Shown: piece after piece, positions 1 through 11,687 of the stretch
How the letters are laid out: each line of letters begins with the position of its first letter
Position numbering within the stretch: the stretch's first letter is position 1
Assembly: GCA_965153355.1 (NCBI GenBank)
Contig: OZ231127.1
Location: 63,550,001-63,614,000 of the forward strand
Direction: 5' to 3'
Source: Flaccisagitta enflata
Lineage: Eukaryota; Chaetognatha; Sagittoidea; Aphragmophora
DNA: 64,000 bases
The notes under the pieces: model-generated
Told to the model about the DNA's origin: nothing
The model's input: only the letters and a program-made list of their open reading frames with translations
Databases searched by the model: none
Translations under genes and position numbers: made by a program

Positions 1-399
1 TCGATGGAGATTCCAGGATCCGTACGACGTCGACACGTCGGCTTCAGCCTCGTAGACGCTGTGCTGACGGGACATCTTGACTCCGACGAGCGATTCTTAA
101 GATGTAAACTGACTAGATGGAATGACGTCGCTGAAGGAAGCTTTGAAATGTCTGCACTGAGAACTGATAAATGGCAAGAACCAGACCTGCACAATAATAT
201 GTACATATAGACAGAGCGAATGAATCAGCGTTTTAGAATAAGGAGTGGAATGACAATATATCTGACAAAGGGGAAAGATGAAAGCATGGATAATCAGAAC
301 TAATATGAATACACAATTTTAGGCATAATGTCAGAGTTTCAATCACTCATATCTATAGTTACTTGAATGGACAGGCCCATGCGCCTTTTCTCTAAAAAC
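1..399. other. Unassigned flank of the BEL/Pao element
   Basis: I see no recognisable coding similarity here. It lies just 3' (minus-strand sense) of the DUF5641 region, where a 3' LTR would be expected. I could not match it to the sequence upstream of gag at 8.2-8.9 kb, so no LTR pair is claimed. A 68-codon plus-strand reading frame at 4-210 resembles nothing I know. Confidence 0.4.
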
Positions 400-825
400 T
401 TAGCGTTTTTTGGTGAGTCTCACCCAGCCGCACGAGCTTCGTGCGGCTTCACGACATCTTCCCATCTTGGCGCGCCGAACATGAGCCCTCCGGACATGAG
501 CTGATGATCCTTCGACGCCCATGACTAGTCCTAAACTCCAATTGTGACGAGGCAGTGTTTCGTCCATGACGATGACCATGCTCGCCAACCGCAAAGCCCT
601 CTTCCTCTCGGATCTCGACCATTTGCTTCGCGCGTGAAGAAGCGACAAATATTCGACCCTCCACGATTTCCAAAACGCACCCACACGCGATTGCGCACGC
701 CTCCATTGAATCTCATGAGTCATGCCAGAGTTGACGCCTTGCTGACCAGATCCTGAGGGGCATGACCGGATGTTGATGGATTGAGGATATGATTCTGTAG
801 AGGGCCTCAGAGTCATTTGGATCAT
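400..825 (-). pseudogene. DUF5641 C-terminal domain of BEL/Pao pol
   Basis: The 141-codon frame carries RRAQSRVGAFWKSWRVEYLS, then HARSKW, VIVMDETLPRHNWSLGLVMG and VRRAHVRRAKMG. This is the ordered signature of DUF5641, the domain after the integrase in BEL/Pao elements (FW-x-x-W-x-x-EYL ... W-x-x-G-x-V). It is the best preserved pol segment and the strongest family indicator. Confidence 0.8.
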
Positions 826-1308
826 CGCTGAGCGCCGTCAGATGACCCATGACTCCATAAACCTAACTTCGATTTACAGCGCTGTTGAAGGCGTCGACGG
901 AGTGATGGTGGCGCCAGTCGAGATAGCAAGATGGCGCTTTTGAAGAGAGCGGACACCTCTCCCACACTCCCTCTGAGCAGGTGTTCTGCGTGATGAAATC
1001 CCAATCGTTGCCGCATTGCTGTACAATCCGGGAGTTGACGAGCGGTTCCAAGCTTCCATTTCCTCCTTCTGAGAGGATATTATTGGCGCCCGACTAGATT
1101 CGTTCCACAGTCTGAAGTGAAGCGGCGGATTCCTGGGCGCCTTGCTGCAAAGCGGATGATTGTACTTACCATCGCATCGGCTGACATGTTGAAGAGCAAT
1201 TCCACATGGACGGCGCGCGACACGAAACAGGTGAACACTGCGATCCACACCTTGTGATCAGCACGCCCGTTCATTTCTACGATGAAATGCCCCATGACGT
1301 CCAATCCA
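822..1308 (-). pseudogene. Integrase catalytic core (rve) of BEL/Pao pol
   Basis: The core begins with GLDVMGHFIVEMNGRADHK, then VWIAVFTCFVSRAVHVELL and FTSDCGTNLVGRQ. These correspond to the first Asp ('D-x-x-G-P-F'), the 'K-x-W-I-x-x-F-T-C' strand with RAVHLEL, and the second Asp in the usual SDNGTNFVG. Here N is replaced by C in the SDNG motif. Further down, DWDFITQNTCSEGVWERC corresponds to the 'W-x-F-x-P-P-x-x-P-H-x-G-G-x-W-E-R' segment with the third acidic residue. At least two frame changes occur inside, so no functional integrase is encoded. Confidence 0.8.
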
Positions 1309-1735
1309 GTCTCTGCAAAGACAGGCAGATTGACCCGATTTGATGGAAGATTGCCATTTGCTGATTTGCGTTCTTTTTAAAGTTCTTCCGGCATCCAAAG
1401 CACATGCCGAATTCACTCTTGACAGTCTGAAGACCTTTTATAATCTACACAAATTGGCTTAATTTTGACAATGTATGCTTTGAATAAGCGAGAAAATTAT
1501 TGTGATAATAATGACGAATCAATGATTTCACATTCTCGTCTTTTGGCGGCAGGATGAAGGGAAATTTAGCGCCATGCGCGATGTCGGCGTTTTCCAATCG
1601 GCTGCCGACGCGAAGGATACCGTCGTCGTCGACGAAAGGATTCAATTTCCGCATCTCCTTGTTCTTTATGATAAAGTCATGACGGCTTTCTGATTTAAAG
1701 ACTTTTCCCAACTCCAATTGTTCGAAGACGTGCAA
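1309..1735 (-). pseudogene. Integrase zinc-binding (H2C2) region of BEL/Pao pol
   Basis: The motif LNPFVDDDGILRVGSRLENA followed by FPFILPPKDENVKSLIRHYYHNN matches the conserved start of the BEL/Pao integrase (L-x-P-x-x-D-x-x-G-I-L-R-V-G-G-R-L). A stop at 1445 and a frameshift interrupt it. Just after them the C-x2-C pair can be read in another frame (CFGCRK), and NLPSNRVNLPVFAETGLDVMG leads into the catalytic core. Confidence 0.75.
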
Positions 1736-2139
1736 TAATGATGCCGCTGCACTGATTTGACGAGAGCCAGCGCTCCTCCAAAACGCTTACGCTACTTCCG
1801 GTTTAGGAAGCGGAGATCCTCGCTGTCATGTCTTCGCTTCCTTGATACGCTTCCACCTTTTTGACTGCAATGAGAACTGCGCCATGATCCGCAACTTATG
1901 CATCCATTTTCCCTATAGTTGCCAAAGAAGTATCGCACGCTCACTTGTTTCTTTTCACTTTCAGCCACATACAGAGCGGCGACTTGAGCAGAAATAAGAC
2001 GTCACATGTTCGTCTTGGCCATTGATCTTCGGGAAACACAAAAATGCAGGACCGTGATGGAATTGACGCCATTTTTCGGCTTCATGGGCCTGGATGCCAC
2101 GAAGCTGCATGTGGCCCGCCGGGCTGTTTGACGAGTCAA

Positions 2140-2847
2140 TCAGGGCCGCCACTGTTGGAGGATCCGACTCACTATGGATCTTGGAGAGACGATTGGCGAA
2201 GAATACAGGCCTCGTTTTGCCGATTGTAAAATCTTCAGTGCAGATTCAGAATCAGACCAAAATCTGACGACGAGATTGTCCAAGTTGATGGTCCTTCCGA
2301 CGAAGCGCTTGAGCTGCACTGCTTTTTCTGCGGATACACCTCGACGCTGGAACGCTATGATGAGAGGCACGCTTTGGATTGAGTGGAATGACGTGAGATT
2401 TGGAGGCAATGAATGAAATATGAACATCTCCATTTCGATTGACTTGACGTCGATATGCAACTGCTCCATATCCGCCTTTTGGAGCCGCATCGCAGAATAA
2501 CTCGATTGTGATTTCCGCAATGTCGCTGTTGTCGACGCCGCCATTCCACCAGCGTTCAACTCGATACTGTTGTAGAAGAGGCCAAGATGAAGTGTAGCGG
2601 AAGAATGATTCCTCGACGCTCTCTTCCAAGGGCGAATCCCATCCCGCCTCCTGTGGACGACAGAGTTGAAGATGTCGTCCTGCCGATGTATGCGCCTGCT
2701 CCAAAATCCCAATGGATCATAAAGTTTGGCTTGCGTGGAGACCAATTGACGAGGTGTTTTTGCTCTAAGAGTTTTGAATTCTTCGTCGCAGATGAAGATG
2801 AAGACGTCTTCCGCTGGAAGCCATGAGTATGTATTAAGTACTTTCAC
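2140..2847 (-). pseudogene. Peptidase A17-like region and RNase H of BEL/Pao pol
   Basis: The first part reads WLPAEDVFIF...LVSTQAKLYDPLGF, the hallmark of the Pao peptidase-A17/RT-connection region (K-x-LFDPLGF). A frameshift near 2700 moves coding to a second frame (2252-2704) with IELFCDAAPKGGYGAVAYRR and ISFIASKSHVIPLN, the first strand and Asp of the RNase H-like fold. The first frame carries RFWSDSESALKILQ near 2230-2260, which is the later 'W-S-D-S-x-x-x-L' RNase H motif. Both catalytic regions are thus recognisable, but in different frames. Confidence 0.75.
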
Positions 2848-3293
2848 ACATCATCTTGCTTTATCTAGGCTGGGGATTGGCACATTTGGACTTCATCCAT
2901 CAATTGTCGTGCTACATTTTTCCTACTACTAGATCCATCCCGCCTTCAGCCATCGCCGCTACTGAATCCACCTTCAGCTGCAGTGCTTCGGCTGACTAAT
3001 CCCCTACCCTCACTTCCGCTGCCGACGAGAAGCCACTGAGCTAATAAGATCGCAGACGCTGTAGGGAGCTTCAATGGATTACTTCAGCATGCTTTCCTGA
3101 CGGAAAGATGTGATTTAATGAGCTGGATTGGAATGCCACACGTGGAGGTGCCAGATCTAAAAATTGCTTCAGAGAGTGTCTTTAGAAATCCAAAGAATCT
3201 GAATAACACAGCGCTGCCAGATACGCGATTTAGGCAAATGCCTATCATACATAAGTATTTTCACTGACGAACGCAGATATCATCATATCATCG

Positions 3294-3548
3294 TTAGCCT
3301 CCGACGAGCAAATCATTGAGCGAGATCCCGTCGGTCGTCACAAGCACATCGTGGCACGCACGCGTCTTTCCACGCAATTCCACTATATGAAGCGGTAAAT
3401 ACCAGCGCGGCTTCTCAATGTTGTCGTCGTCGCCGACGATGTCGATCACCACCGCCTTTCCCGCCTCGTAAAATTTCTCGATATCACGGAAGACTCTTTC
3501 TTTGAAGGCTGGATCACGCTTGAAGCGGAAACGTTGATTGTAGACGGC
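3294..3548 (-). pseudogene. N-terminal reverse transcriptase fragment of BEL/Pao pol
   Basis: This is an 84-codon stretch without a Met start, bounded by a stop on each side. It reads YNQRFRFKRDPAFKERVF, then a helix (IEKFYEAG), then WYLPLHIVELRGKTRACHDV and GISLNDLLVGG. This is the fingers region of BEL/Pao RT (pattern YYLPHH-V...K-R-V-FD...SLND-LL-G). The palm containing YxDD should follow but does not. The 440 bases below 3294 down to the A17 segment give no RT match in any minus-strand frame I read, so most of the RT is deleted or replaced. Confidence 0.7.
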
Positions 3549-3725
3549 TCATCGTGGTAGGTCGTGACCTCACTCTTTCAAATTTCATGATTTTTCTGAT
3601 GAAATTTCCATGACAGGAGCGAACACTTTTTCACACAATTAAAAATATACTCTTTCTCTAACATTTTGCACGCTCTAGATATTTAAGGAATCACCCATCT
3701 CTCTACAAACGCATTGATACAAAAG

Positions 3726-4260
3726 TCACGGTAGAGATGGCAACAATGTTGCTGTTGAGGACGCGATTGTCGGTGATGCGACGATGTTGTCGCGGCGACG
3801 CGTCATCCGCTGCGAGAAGGCGGATCGATGCAATATCTCGCCTTTCTTCCCCGCTTTTCCACATACAGTCCAACCGAATATACATCTAAAGCAGGCCAAA
3901 GATCCTGAAGGCCCTCGGCGGATTTCTTGAATGACGGCGGCATCTGCATATGTTTCTTCGATGATGATCGTCACACCGCCCTCAGCTTCTGGAAATTTTA
4001 TGTCTCTGATGAGAGGTTGGTCAGATAGGTCGTGAAGAAATGGAGGAATATCACGTTCACGCGCTAACAAATCACCCAACACCGTGACGCTGACGTCGAA
4101 GACATATTCCTCGTCGACCGATTGCATGGTGAATGATGTGATGAAACGATCCTCAACAACACGATTTCCGCGGTAACTACTGCCATTGTAATTCTGCTTT
4201 TACAATCCAGATCGCGAATGACTTTGGCACTGATCACGCCACATCAGCGCCTGAGTTTAT
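3726..4260 (-). pseudogene. BEL/Pao aspartic protease/DUF1758 region, broken
   Basis: At the N-terminal side, around 4240-4257, the reading is NSGADV where retroviral-type proteases have D-[ST]-G-A-D. The catalytic Asp codon is therefore read here as Asn. A stop follows at once, and the frame recovers downstream as SAKVIRDL. The 3726-4127 frame contains SVTVLGDLLARERDIPPFL and ends with CIFGWTVCGK, matching the conserved 'T-x-F-G-W-x-x-x-G' end of the DUF1758 segment. Both features show a protease domain that is no longer active. Confidence 0.65.
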
Positions 4261-4304
4261 CATATGCACGCCCCTCAGCACTCCAAGATAATTGTTTATG
4301 ATAG

Positions 4305-4894
4305 TCACTGGAACATCGAATGAATAACGCCGTCAATGAATATAGATGACCATGGCCGTTGTTGCCGCCAGTCATGCCGTGGGCAAGCAGGGGAGAGATT
4401 ACTCGTTGGATCGGCTGCCCACTGCCGACGGAGCTGTTGGTGCTGCTGCAGCCGCATCCTCTGACTTTTTGAAGGGAGCCAGCGGTACTTTATTTCCCTG
4501 CTTATTTTCTCCTTTCTTCTCTTCCTTTTCTTCTTTCTTGTAGGTGCGCCCGTGAAGAATTGTCGCTTCTTACAGGTCTGGCAAGTTGGTCTGTTCGCGC
4601 ATCCTTTGGCGTTGGGTTCCGGCGAGCAGTGGGAAGCAAAGACACGAGACATGATCTTCTGAACTGGCCCACTTCCAATTCTAACAACTGATGACACTCT
4701 TCCGTTTGATGCATTCCACTGCAGATGTTGCAGCGGTCCGTCGACTGCACTTTTTGCTTGCCATTGGTCAAGGCATCCTCATATGATGAAGGCGCCTCTT
4801 TTTCTGTCGTCGCAACTGCTGCCACTGATGCTGTTTTGCAACTTGCGCCTTTGTTGCGCTGAATCACCGCCCATGTCTCGATCATGTTGACCAA
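4305..4894 (-). pseudogene. BEL/Pao nucleocapsid zinc-knuckle region
   Basis: Two Cys/His clusters are visible. The first is C-x2-C-x3-H-x4-C (CNICSGMHQTEEC, near 4710-4750). The second (CSPEPNAKGCANRPTCQTCKK), in another frame, resembles the second knuckle and CxxCxxxHH cluster that precedes the protease in BEL/Pao polyproteins. A frameshift between about 4620 and 4700 separates the clusters. A basic Lys/Arg-rich tail follows the second cluster. The region would bind genomic RNA in a functional element. Confidence 0.6.
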
Positions 4895-5307
4895 GTTGTC
4901 GAATGAAAATGATTGTCCATTTTGGGCTGTTTGCTGCTTTTCCCAGATTTATCTGCAAGATGAGGGACCCTCTTATTGAGAATCTCCTGCAGCAGCCTCA
5001 CGATAGCATTGTTGCACTTCTCCACAGGTCCTCGCAATCTTCTTTTGCCTTTTGCAACCTTGCAGACAAATTGAAATGCCTTGCATGGTCGGCCGACTGG
5101 ATCTTCGCCCTCCGTGGACGATTCGTTGAACAGCGCCGCAATGTTGCAGCGCCTTGCCATGAAGACGACGGTCCATTTTGCGAAGGCGTCGTCAATCTCT
5201 CCTCTTGCTGTCGCTTCAGTTGCCCCAATCGTCGCAGTTTCAATGATCTCCCTTTGCCGGACCAGCAAACCACTTAGGCATTCCAATAAGATGTCCATTT
5301 GCGTCAA
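4882..5307 (-). pseudogene. Gag segment upstream of the zinc knuckles
   Basis: This is a 141-codon minus-strand frame with FAKWTVVFMARRCNIAALF and a C-terminal part rich in Lys. In BEL/Pao elements this position holds the DUF1759-type gag region (capsid-like). The match is positional and weak. It is out of frame with both neighbours, and its last codons overlap the start of the knuckle frame at 4894. Confidence 0.35.
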
Positions 5308-5341
5308 GCCTTCATGCTTTCAGCATCTTTGAACTTCCTCT

Positions 5342-6120
5342 TCACATCATGAAGTCGGTGGATGAAAGCTCCTGCAGAGGCTTCTCGGGTCTTGCTCTCT
5401 CTAATGCTTTGAGGCCGACCTCCCTTGCTCGCATGTGATCGTTGTACGCCGCTCTTTCCAAAAACATGTCCAGAGCCGGATTGTTGGGCATCTGAACGTG
5501 GACTTCCGGTTGACGGGTTACTTGATGATGCTCCACTTGATGATACGCTGGGGGTTGTTGGGTAAACGCGTATTGACCCCCGACTTTGACCGGAGATCTC
5601 TTTTGGTGGTTTTTACACTCTCCCAACTTCTTCTTGCTGATTCATTTGTTGTTGACGATCATCTTGATGGAATCGGGGAGCATCAAAATCTTCGGACGTA
5701 TTGTCGCTTTGTTGTTCTTCTTTACGTTGTTTCTCTTTTCTCTCGCTGCGGCAAGGTCAAAGTCTCTCTGCTGAATCTGCATCTTCAAACTATCCACTTC
5801 CTGCTGCAAACGTTGATTCTGCTGGATGACTTCCGCTTGAGGCGTTGCTAGAGGCGCTTGCGCTACTTTTGGCGCCTTTGGCTGCAATCCACTCATTGTC
5901 TTCTTGGGAGCGACTTTTCTTCTCTCCTTATCTTGCAGCTGCTGTGCCAACTTCGCGTCAGCAGCCTCCTGCCTCTGCCTCCTGCGCATCGCCTCCGTTG
6001 CATCACCTCCGCTTCCGGCTGTGTTGAAGACCTTTTCCTCTTGGTGGGGAAGATCAGTCTCCCTTCTAGCAGAACCAATCTGCTTCTCGAAGATCACTTC
6101 CGTGCGGTAGGGAGAATCGC
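5342..6120 (-). pseudogene. Continuation of the gag/linker region after a frameshift
   Basis: This is coding-like sequence in a different frame from the 698-codon gag. It is strongly charged and coiled-coil-like (heptad-rich segment around QQEVDSLKMQIQQRDFD). It is interrupted by an in-frame stop at 5642-5644 and then continues in the same frame to 5342. It lies between the Gln-rich gag and the knuckle region, so it is most simply the C-terminal part of gag. The frameshift and the stop make it non-functional as it stands. Confidence 0.5.
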
Positions 6121-8162
6121 TGCTGGGTTTGATGATGCTGATACTGATGCTGTTGCTGTTGTTGAAGCCGTTGCTGCTGCCACTGTTGATGTTGAAGCTG
6201 CTGTTGCTGGTCAGGATGCTGTTGCTGTTCATTCTGCTGCTGCAGTTGATGCTGACGCTGTCCTTGCTGCTGCTGCTGCTCCAAATGTTGCTGCTGCTGC
6301 ATCGGCTGCTTGACGGACGTTTCCACTGACTGCACATGATGTTGCTGTAAGTTCGAATTGAACAGTCCCGGATTGAAGTTTTTGAAGATAGATCGACGGT
6401 CTTTTGGCGGATGCTGCGGCTGCTGCTTGTCCAGCTCAGACAGTTGTCTAAGCTTCACATCCCGCTGCTCTAAAGCTCCACCAATGCCGCCGTCGTTCAG
6501 GCTATTCCAGTGCTTTCGTTGCATTTCTGCCGCATTGTTGAATACTCCTGCTCTTCTATCTTCATCTCGTTGCTGCTGCTGGCGAAAATTACACATTCTG
6601 TCGTATAACTCTTTGTCTTCTTGTGATGAGCTTCGCTGTTGGAATCCCAATGGCACCGCGATCGGCGCCTTTGGAGCTGTTGCTGCACCACCACCTTCAC
6701 CTTCAGCCATCATGCGCAGACGTTGTTCTGCAAGGCGTTGCTGTCTCTCTTCTTCTGTTTCTTCACTGACGTTCATGCTTTCGACAGGATGGTTATTTGA
6801 CGCTGGAGGATCCACTACCACCGCTGGGATCGCGGCGGAAGGTTGCTGTTGCTGCTGCAGTTGCTGTTGCATACGTTCATCTGCATTATTTTGCCGCTGT
6901 TGTTGTTGTTCATGCGGCTGCATTACCGGTTGATGTTGTTGCAGCCCTTGTTGTTGTTGCTGTTGTTGCTGCTGCTGCTGCTCGTGTTGTTGCTGTTGTT
7001 GAACCACAGGTTGTGGCGCCGGCTGCAAGATTTGACGTTGTTGTTGGTCTTGTTGACGAAATTGTTGAAGTTGCTGCAACTGCTGCTGCTGCAACAGCTC
7101 TTGCTGCTGCCGTTGAGCTGTCGTTTGCTGCTGCTCCTGTGGTCGGTGGAGTTGACGTTGCTGTTGGAGTTGCTGCTGCTGCATCTGCAATTGATGCTGC
7201 TGCTGTTGCTCCTGTTGCTGTCGCTGCTCCTCCTCCCGTTGTTGCTGCTGCATATCATCTATCAGCCGACGGCCTTGTCGCATTTCCTCCTCCAGCTGCC
7301 TACCCCATCTGTCTCTCTCCGCACTCCTGTTGACGAAGCGTCGCCTCGCCCTCTCCTGCGGCGTCAGTCCGTTGATGATCCCACGACCTCTTGCAAGAGC
7401 ATCGGCGTCGTCGAGATCCGCAAGCATGTCGTCAGCTTGCTCCATCGGAGATGCACGCGCAGGTTCAATTTCCGAGACCAAATCTGAGACCCACTGATTG
7501 ACGGCATCTCCTCTTTGGATCGGCGGCAGATTTAAGAATTGGCCGCCAGTTGGAGATTGCGCGCCATGTCGCGGGACCGGAAGTGGCAGATACTCGGATC
7601 CGTCGGGGTTTGGCGAAGACGTTCGCATCCTTGGAGTTGGAGCGCCAGTAACATTGTCACGGGCGGCGTGAGTATCAGTTGGGAGACTATTCCATGAGAA
7701 TTCATTGACGGGTCTTTTACGATTCCCAATGTCATTGTGCATTGCGTTAACGATGTCGGCGTTGGAAGGAAAACCCTCTGGATAGTTTTCACGATCGAAG
7801 AAACGCATGGAGTTCCATTCGCGCCGGATTCGACGCAGAGTGGACGCCGCGAATCGAAGAGGGTCGCCGGGCATCGAGTCGAGCGCCATTTGCCTTGCGT
7901 ATGATATAAAGTCGTAGACCATATCCCGAAGGCCGTGTCGAGCGCCATCTGATTCACATGCGGCGTCGTCGAAATCGTTCGATCCTTCGGCGCAAGCGGC
8001 AACGGCGTCGAAAAGGCGCCGGCATCCTTCCATCTCCGCCGTGATGTCGTTTCTCATCGCGCGCAAACGATCCGACCTCGGACACTGATTCAAACCGAAG
8101 TGAGATACACGAGAGGACGTTGAAGCGGTCGAGACGGTGTCGTCGTTACGCGCGGCTGCCAT
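6066..8162 (-). CDS. BEL/Pao gag-like protein, Gln-rich (698 aa)
   Basis: This is the longest open frame of the element. The first ~120 residues are mixed and charged. A Pro/Ser-rich stretch with SPTGGQFLNLPP lies near residues 200-215. From about residue 290 to 470, and again from 600 to the end, the protein is dominated by Gln runs encoded by mixed CAG/CAA codons (CTG/TTG on the plus strand), which argues for a long-lived low-complexity domain and not a pure CAG expansion. It would form the capsid or nucleocapsid part of the particle. The end is probably a frameshift: coding-like sequence continues in another frame from about 6110 downward. The start is the first Met after an AT-rich leader. 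Little of the sequence resembles well-conserved gag domains, so the call rests mainly on its place in front of pol. Confidence 0.65.
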   Translation of the reverse strand: MAAARNDDTVSTASTSSRVSHFGLNQCPRSDRLRAMRNDITAEMEGCRRLFDAVAACAEGSNDFDDAACESDGARHGLRDMVYDFISYARQMALDSMPGDPLRFAASTLRRIRREWNSMRFFDRENYPEGFPSNADIVNAMHNDIGNRKRPVNEFSWNSLPTDTHAARDNVTGAPTPRMRTSSPNPDGSEYLPLPVPRHGAQSPTGGQFLNLPPIQRGDAVNQWVSDLVSEIEPARASPMEQADDMLADLDDADALARGRGIINGLTPQERARRRFVNRSAERDRWGRQLEEEMRQGRRLIDDMQQQQREEEQRQQQEQQQQHQLQMQQQQLQQQRQLHRPQEQQQTTAQRQQQELLQQQQLQQLQQFRQQDQQQRQILQPAPQPVVQQQQQHEQQQQQQQQQQQGLQQHQPVMQPHEQQQQRQNNADERMQQQLQQQQQPSAAIPAVVVDPPASNNHPVESMNVSEETEEERQQRLAEQRLRMMAEGEGGGAATAPKAPIAVPLGFQQRSSSQEDKELYDRMCNFRQQQQRDEDRRAGVFNNAAEMQRKHWNSLNDGGIGGALEQRDVKLRQLSELDKQQPQHPPKDRRSIFKNFNPGLFNSNLQQHHVQSVETSVKQPMQQQQHLEQQQQQGQRQHQLQQQNEQQQHPDQQQQLQHQQWQQQRLQQQQQHQYQHHQTQQRFSLPHGSDLREADWFC

Positions 8163-9137
8163 TGTCCAATTTCGCTTTCGGAGGTCGAAGATGGAAAGAA
8201 TCGAGTCGTTTTTAAATTGTTGAAATATAAGTTACGCCCACGAGTTTCAACTGGCACTGTCTATGAGCGTCTATCTGACTGACGACTTGTGGTGAAAGAA
8301 AGTTGGCCGATTGGAAAATAGGAAGGCGATCGTCTCGTTTATTCCATAAAAATTTCAACAACTGAAGAGAGGGGGAAAAATGAAAGGGAAAGTGGGCGTT
8401 AATGGTGATCAGCAAACGCAAAAGATAACATGAAATCGAGACAGGACACAATAAAGGACAGAAACAGCACATGACAACATGTTCATCTTCTTCAGAGCCC
8501 ATGCCACCTGATAATACCTGCCCCTGCCCCGGCCTATCCCATTAAATTCATCCATATCATCCCCATAGTAAGCTGATCGGGCAAGCGATAAAAACCATAC
8601 TAAAATCCGGCGATAAAAATGCAAAAAAGCAAAAGACAAGAATAACAGACCGGAAGACAAGATAAAAACAACGTTAATAAAAGCAAAGACGCGTCTATAA
8701 AACTTACTTTTAGGCCCACTTTCGTTGGTTTCAACCCACAGTCTGTCGAAGTCAAACTAACGTTAATTGTCCGTTCATAAGTTTATCTGCAATAAAAAGA
8801 TGAGAGATTATTGAAATTAGTGAATTCCAAGGGCACATTCAATCAATCACGAAAAGTCAATCAATCACTTTAGGAAGCAATGCCGCAAATAAATAAAAAC
8901 AATCAATCCAAAATTGGATGACACGAAGACGAGTTACGTATGTTTGTCTACGTAATAAAAACAAATGGCACAAAATACAAGGCGCAACCATATGGTTACC
9001 CACCTAGCGTTCAATATAAGAAATGGCGAGAAACAAAAGACGCCGGCATTGAATAATAGGAAAAGAAGAAAAGCCAAAAGCACGCAAAAGAAACAAGGGC
9101 ACTCATACTTAATAGACGGACGGACATACATTTCTAA
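8163..9137. other. AT-rich stretch without recognised features
   Basis: This lies upstream of gag and would contain the 5' leader and possibly an LTR of the BEL/Pao copy. I found no matching terminal repeat and no gene. Confidence 0.4.
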
Positions 9138-9476
9138 CAACCCTACTTTACTTAAGGATGAGAGCCTTTGGAGCTCTCACTGGTGTTTAATCCGGACCCA
9201 TCACAACTATCCTTAGTATTCAAAATAACTAAGTCTATCTCAACATAATCATGAAATAATTCAAGACAACAATCCAACCAGGAACCAACCAGGAAAAAAT
9301 CAATAATTCTAACCTGTTTGCTACAAGTACCAGTGACAAGAAAGAGTACCAGACAATTGTGCTGTTTTGGACCACACATCCATCTGATCTTCCCATTGTA
9401 AAAGGTTCAAGCAACCCACAACCTAAAATCAAAATCCTTTCCACTGATTGAGACCATTCCCTCAAACATTTCATGT
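9138..9476. repeat. Direct repeat, copy 1 (339 bp)
   Basis: This segment recurs at 9700-10038 with one visible substitution (A at 9410, T at 9972) and a constant offset of 562 bp. It begins AACCCTACTTTACTTAAGG and contains the short hairpin GAGAGC...GCTCTC. The 223 bp between the copies are unique. Confidence 0.95.
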
Positions 9477-9699
9477 CAACCCAAAATTAAAAGATGCAGA
9501 GTAGTCAGCACATCCCTATTATTTATAGTGAACAAATAACCAAATGATAATGTAGCTATCCAAGGATAATCTAGATATCAAAGGCAATGTTGTTAAAAAC
9601 CATACCATTAGAGGCAAGAATCGAGAATCAACCATATGGGATCGCCGGCCTTCTATACCATGGCACTGAAATATATGAAAGTTGGACAACACTACTACT

Positions 9700-10038
9700 C
9701 AACCCTACTTTACTTAAGGATGAGAGCCTTTGGAGCTCTCACTGGTGTTTAATCCGGACCCATCACAACTATCCTTAGTATTCAAAATAACTAAGTCTAT
9801 CTCAACATAATCATGAAATAATTCAAGACAACAATCCAACCAGGAACCAACCAGGAAAAAATCAATAATTCTAACCTGTTTGCTACAAGTACCAGTGACA
9901 AGAAAGAGTACCAGACAATTGTGCTGTTTTGGACCACACATCCATCTGATCTTCCCATTGTAAAAGGTTCATGCAACCCACAACCTAAAATCAAAATCCT
10001 TTCCACTGATTGAGACCATTCCCTCAAACATTTCATGT
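9700..10038. repeat. Direct repeat, copy 2 (339 bp)
   Basis: This is the second, near-identical copy of 9138-9476. The flanks differ immediately outside both copies. Similar 75-109 codon minus-strand frames in both copies are a trivial result of the duplication. Confidence 0.95.
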
Positions 10039-11034
<996 letters not shown>

Positions 11035-11687
11035 CGGACAGAAAGAGAGATAGACAGACAGCGACAGACAGTTACCGACAGCAACGAATTTACTCAAAAG
11101 ATTCGATTGCAACAGGTTGGAGTATTGAAAGGCCTCCCTGTGAATTGAATCTCGCTAACGCATATACCGTTGGCAAGAAGAGCTATGCCTTGACTGATTA
11201 TTGTCAAAAAAGGTGAAAAATAAGAATTGTTTGGACAATGGGGGTGTAAAGATGCAATGTTTGAAATATTCAATAATGCTTCTACAAATTTTTGCTCTCA
11301 CTCAGGTCTTTCCTTGACCAGGCCTTGAGCCGAAATCTATATCGGGAGAATTATTGATGCAAATGAAATATGGTAAGAACTAAGAATCTTTTTATACAAC
11401 CTATTACCGCTATAGAAAGTTTTCTGTCCGTCTCTGGTTCCTCTTCAATTTAACTGTAGGTCGGCTGCTTAGCCCGTTTGAAATACAGTTAAACCCAGCT
11501 ATAACTGATCCAGGACAGGAGACATCGTTGTGATCAACTTATCATCTTTATTATCATTGTTACCACTTTTGTCACTGTCATCATCATTAACGTTATCGTC
11601 AATATCATTATCGCCCCAAATATAAAACAAGTGACGCGGATCGCAATATTGTTGCGACATTCGTAGACACACAGACACACGCTCACG

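Larger units (their letters stand above)
400..8162 (-). mobile_element. Degraded BEL/Pao-type LTR retrotransposon
   Basis: Read on the minus strand, the domain order is that of a BEL/Pao polyprotein: gag, CCHC-type knuckles, aspartic protease/DUF1758 region, N-terminal RT, peptidase A17-like/RNase H region, integrase zinc domain, integrase core, DUF5641. Several frameshifts and stops break pol, while the gag frame stays open for 698 codons. The RT palm with its YxDD box, expected between about 3290 and 2850, is not visible. LTRs, primer-binding site and target duplication were not found, so the element limits are those of the recognisable coding parts. This is a non-functional copy; assignment to BEL/Pao rests on the DUF5641 and A17 segments. 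Confidence 0.85.

Noticed and set aside
4-210. Plus-strand 68-codon frame at the window start
   Set aside because: No similarity or start context; it lies in the flank of a minus-strand retroelement.
6129-7487. Plus-strand poly-Leu and Ala/Val-rich frames
   Set aside because: They are the antisense of the Gln-rich gag (CTG/TTG codons).
9138-10038. LTR pair of a small retroelement
   Set aside because: The repeats lack TG...CA ends and a target duplication, and the 223-bp spacer has no primer-binding site or coding sequence. Kept as a plain direct repeat.
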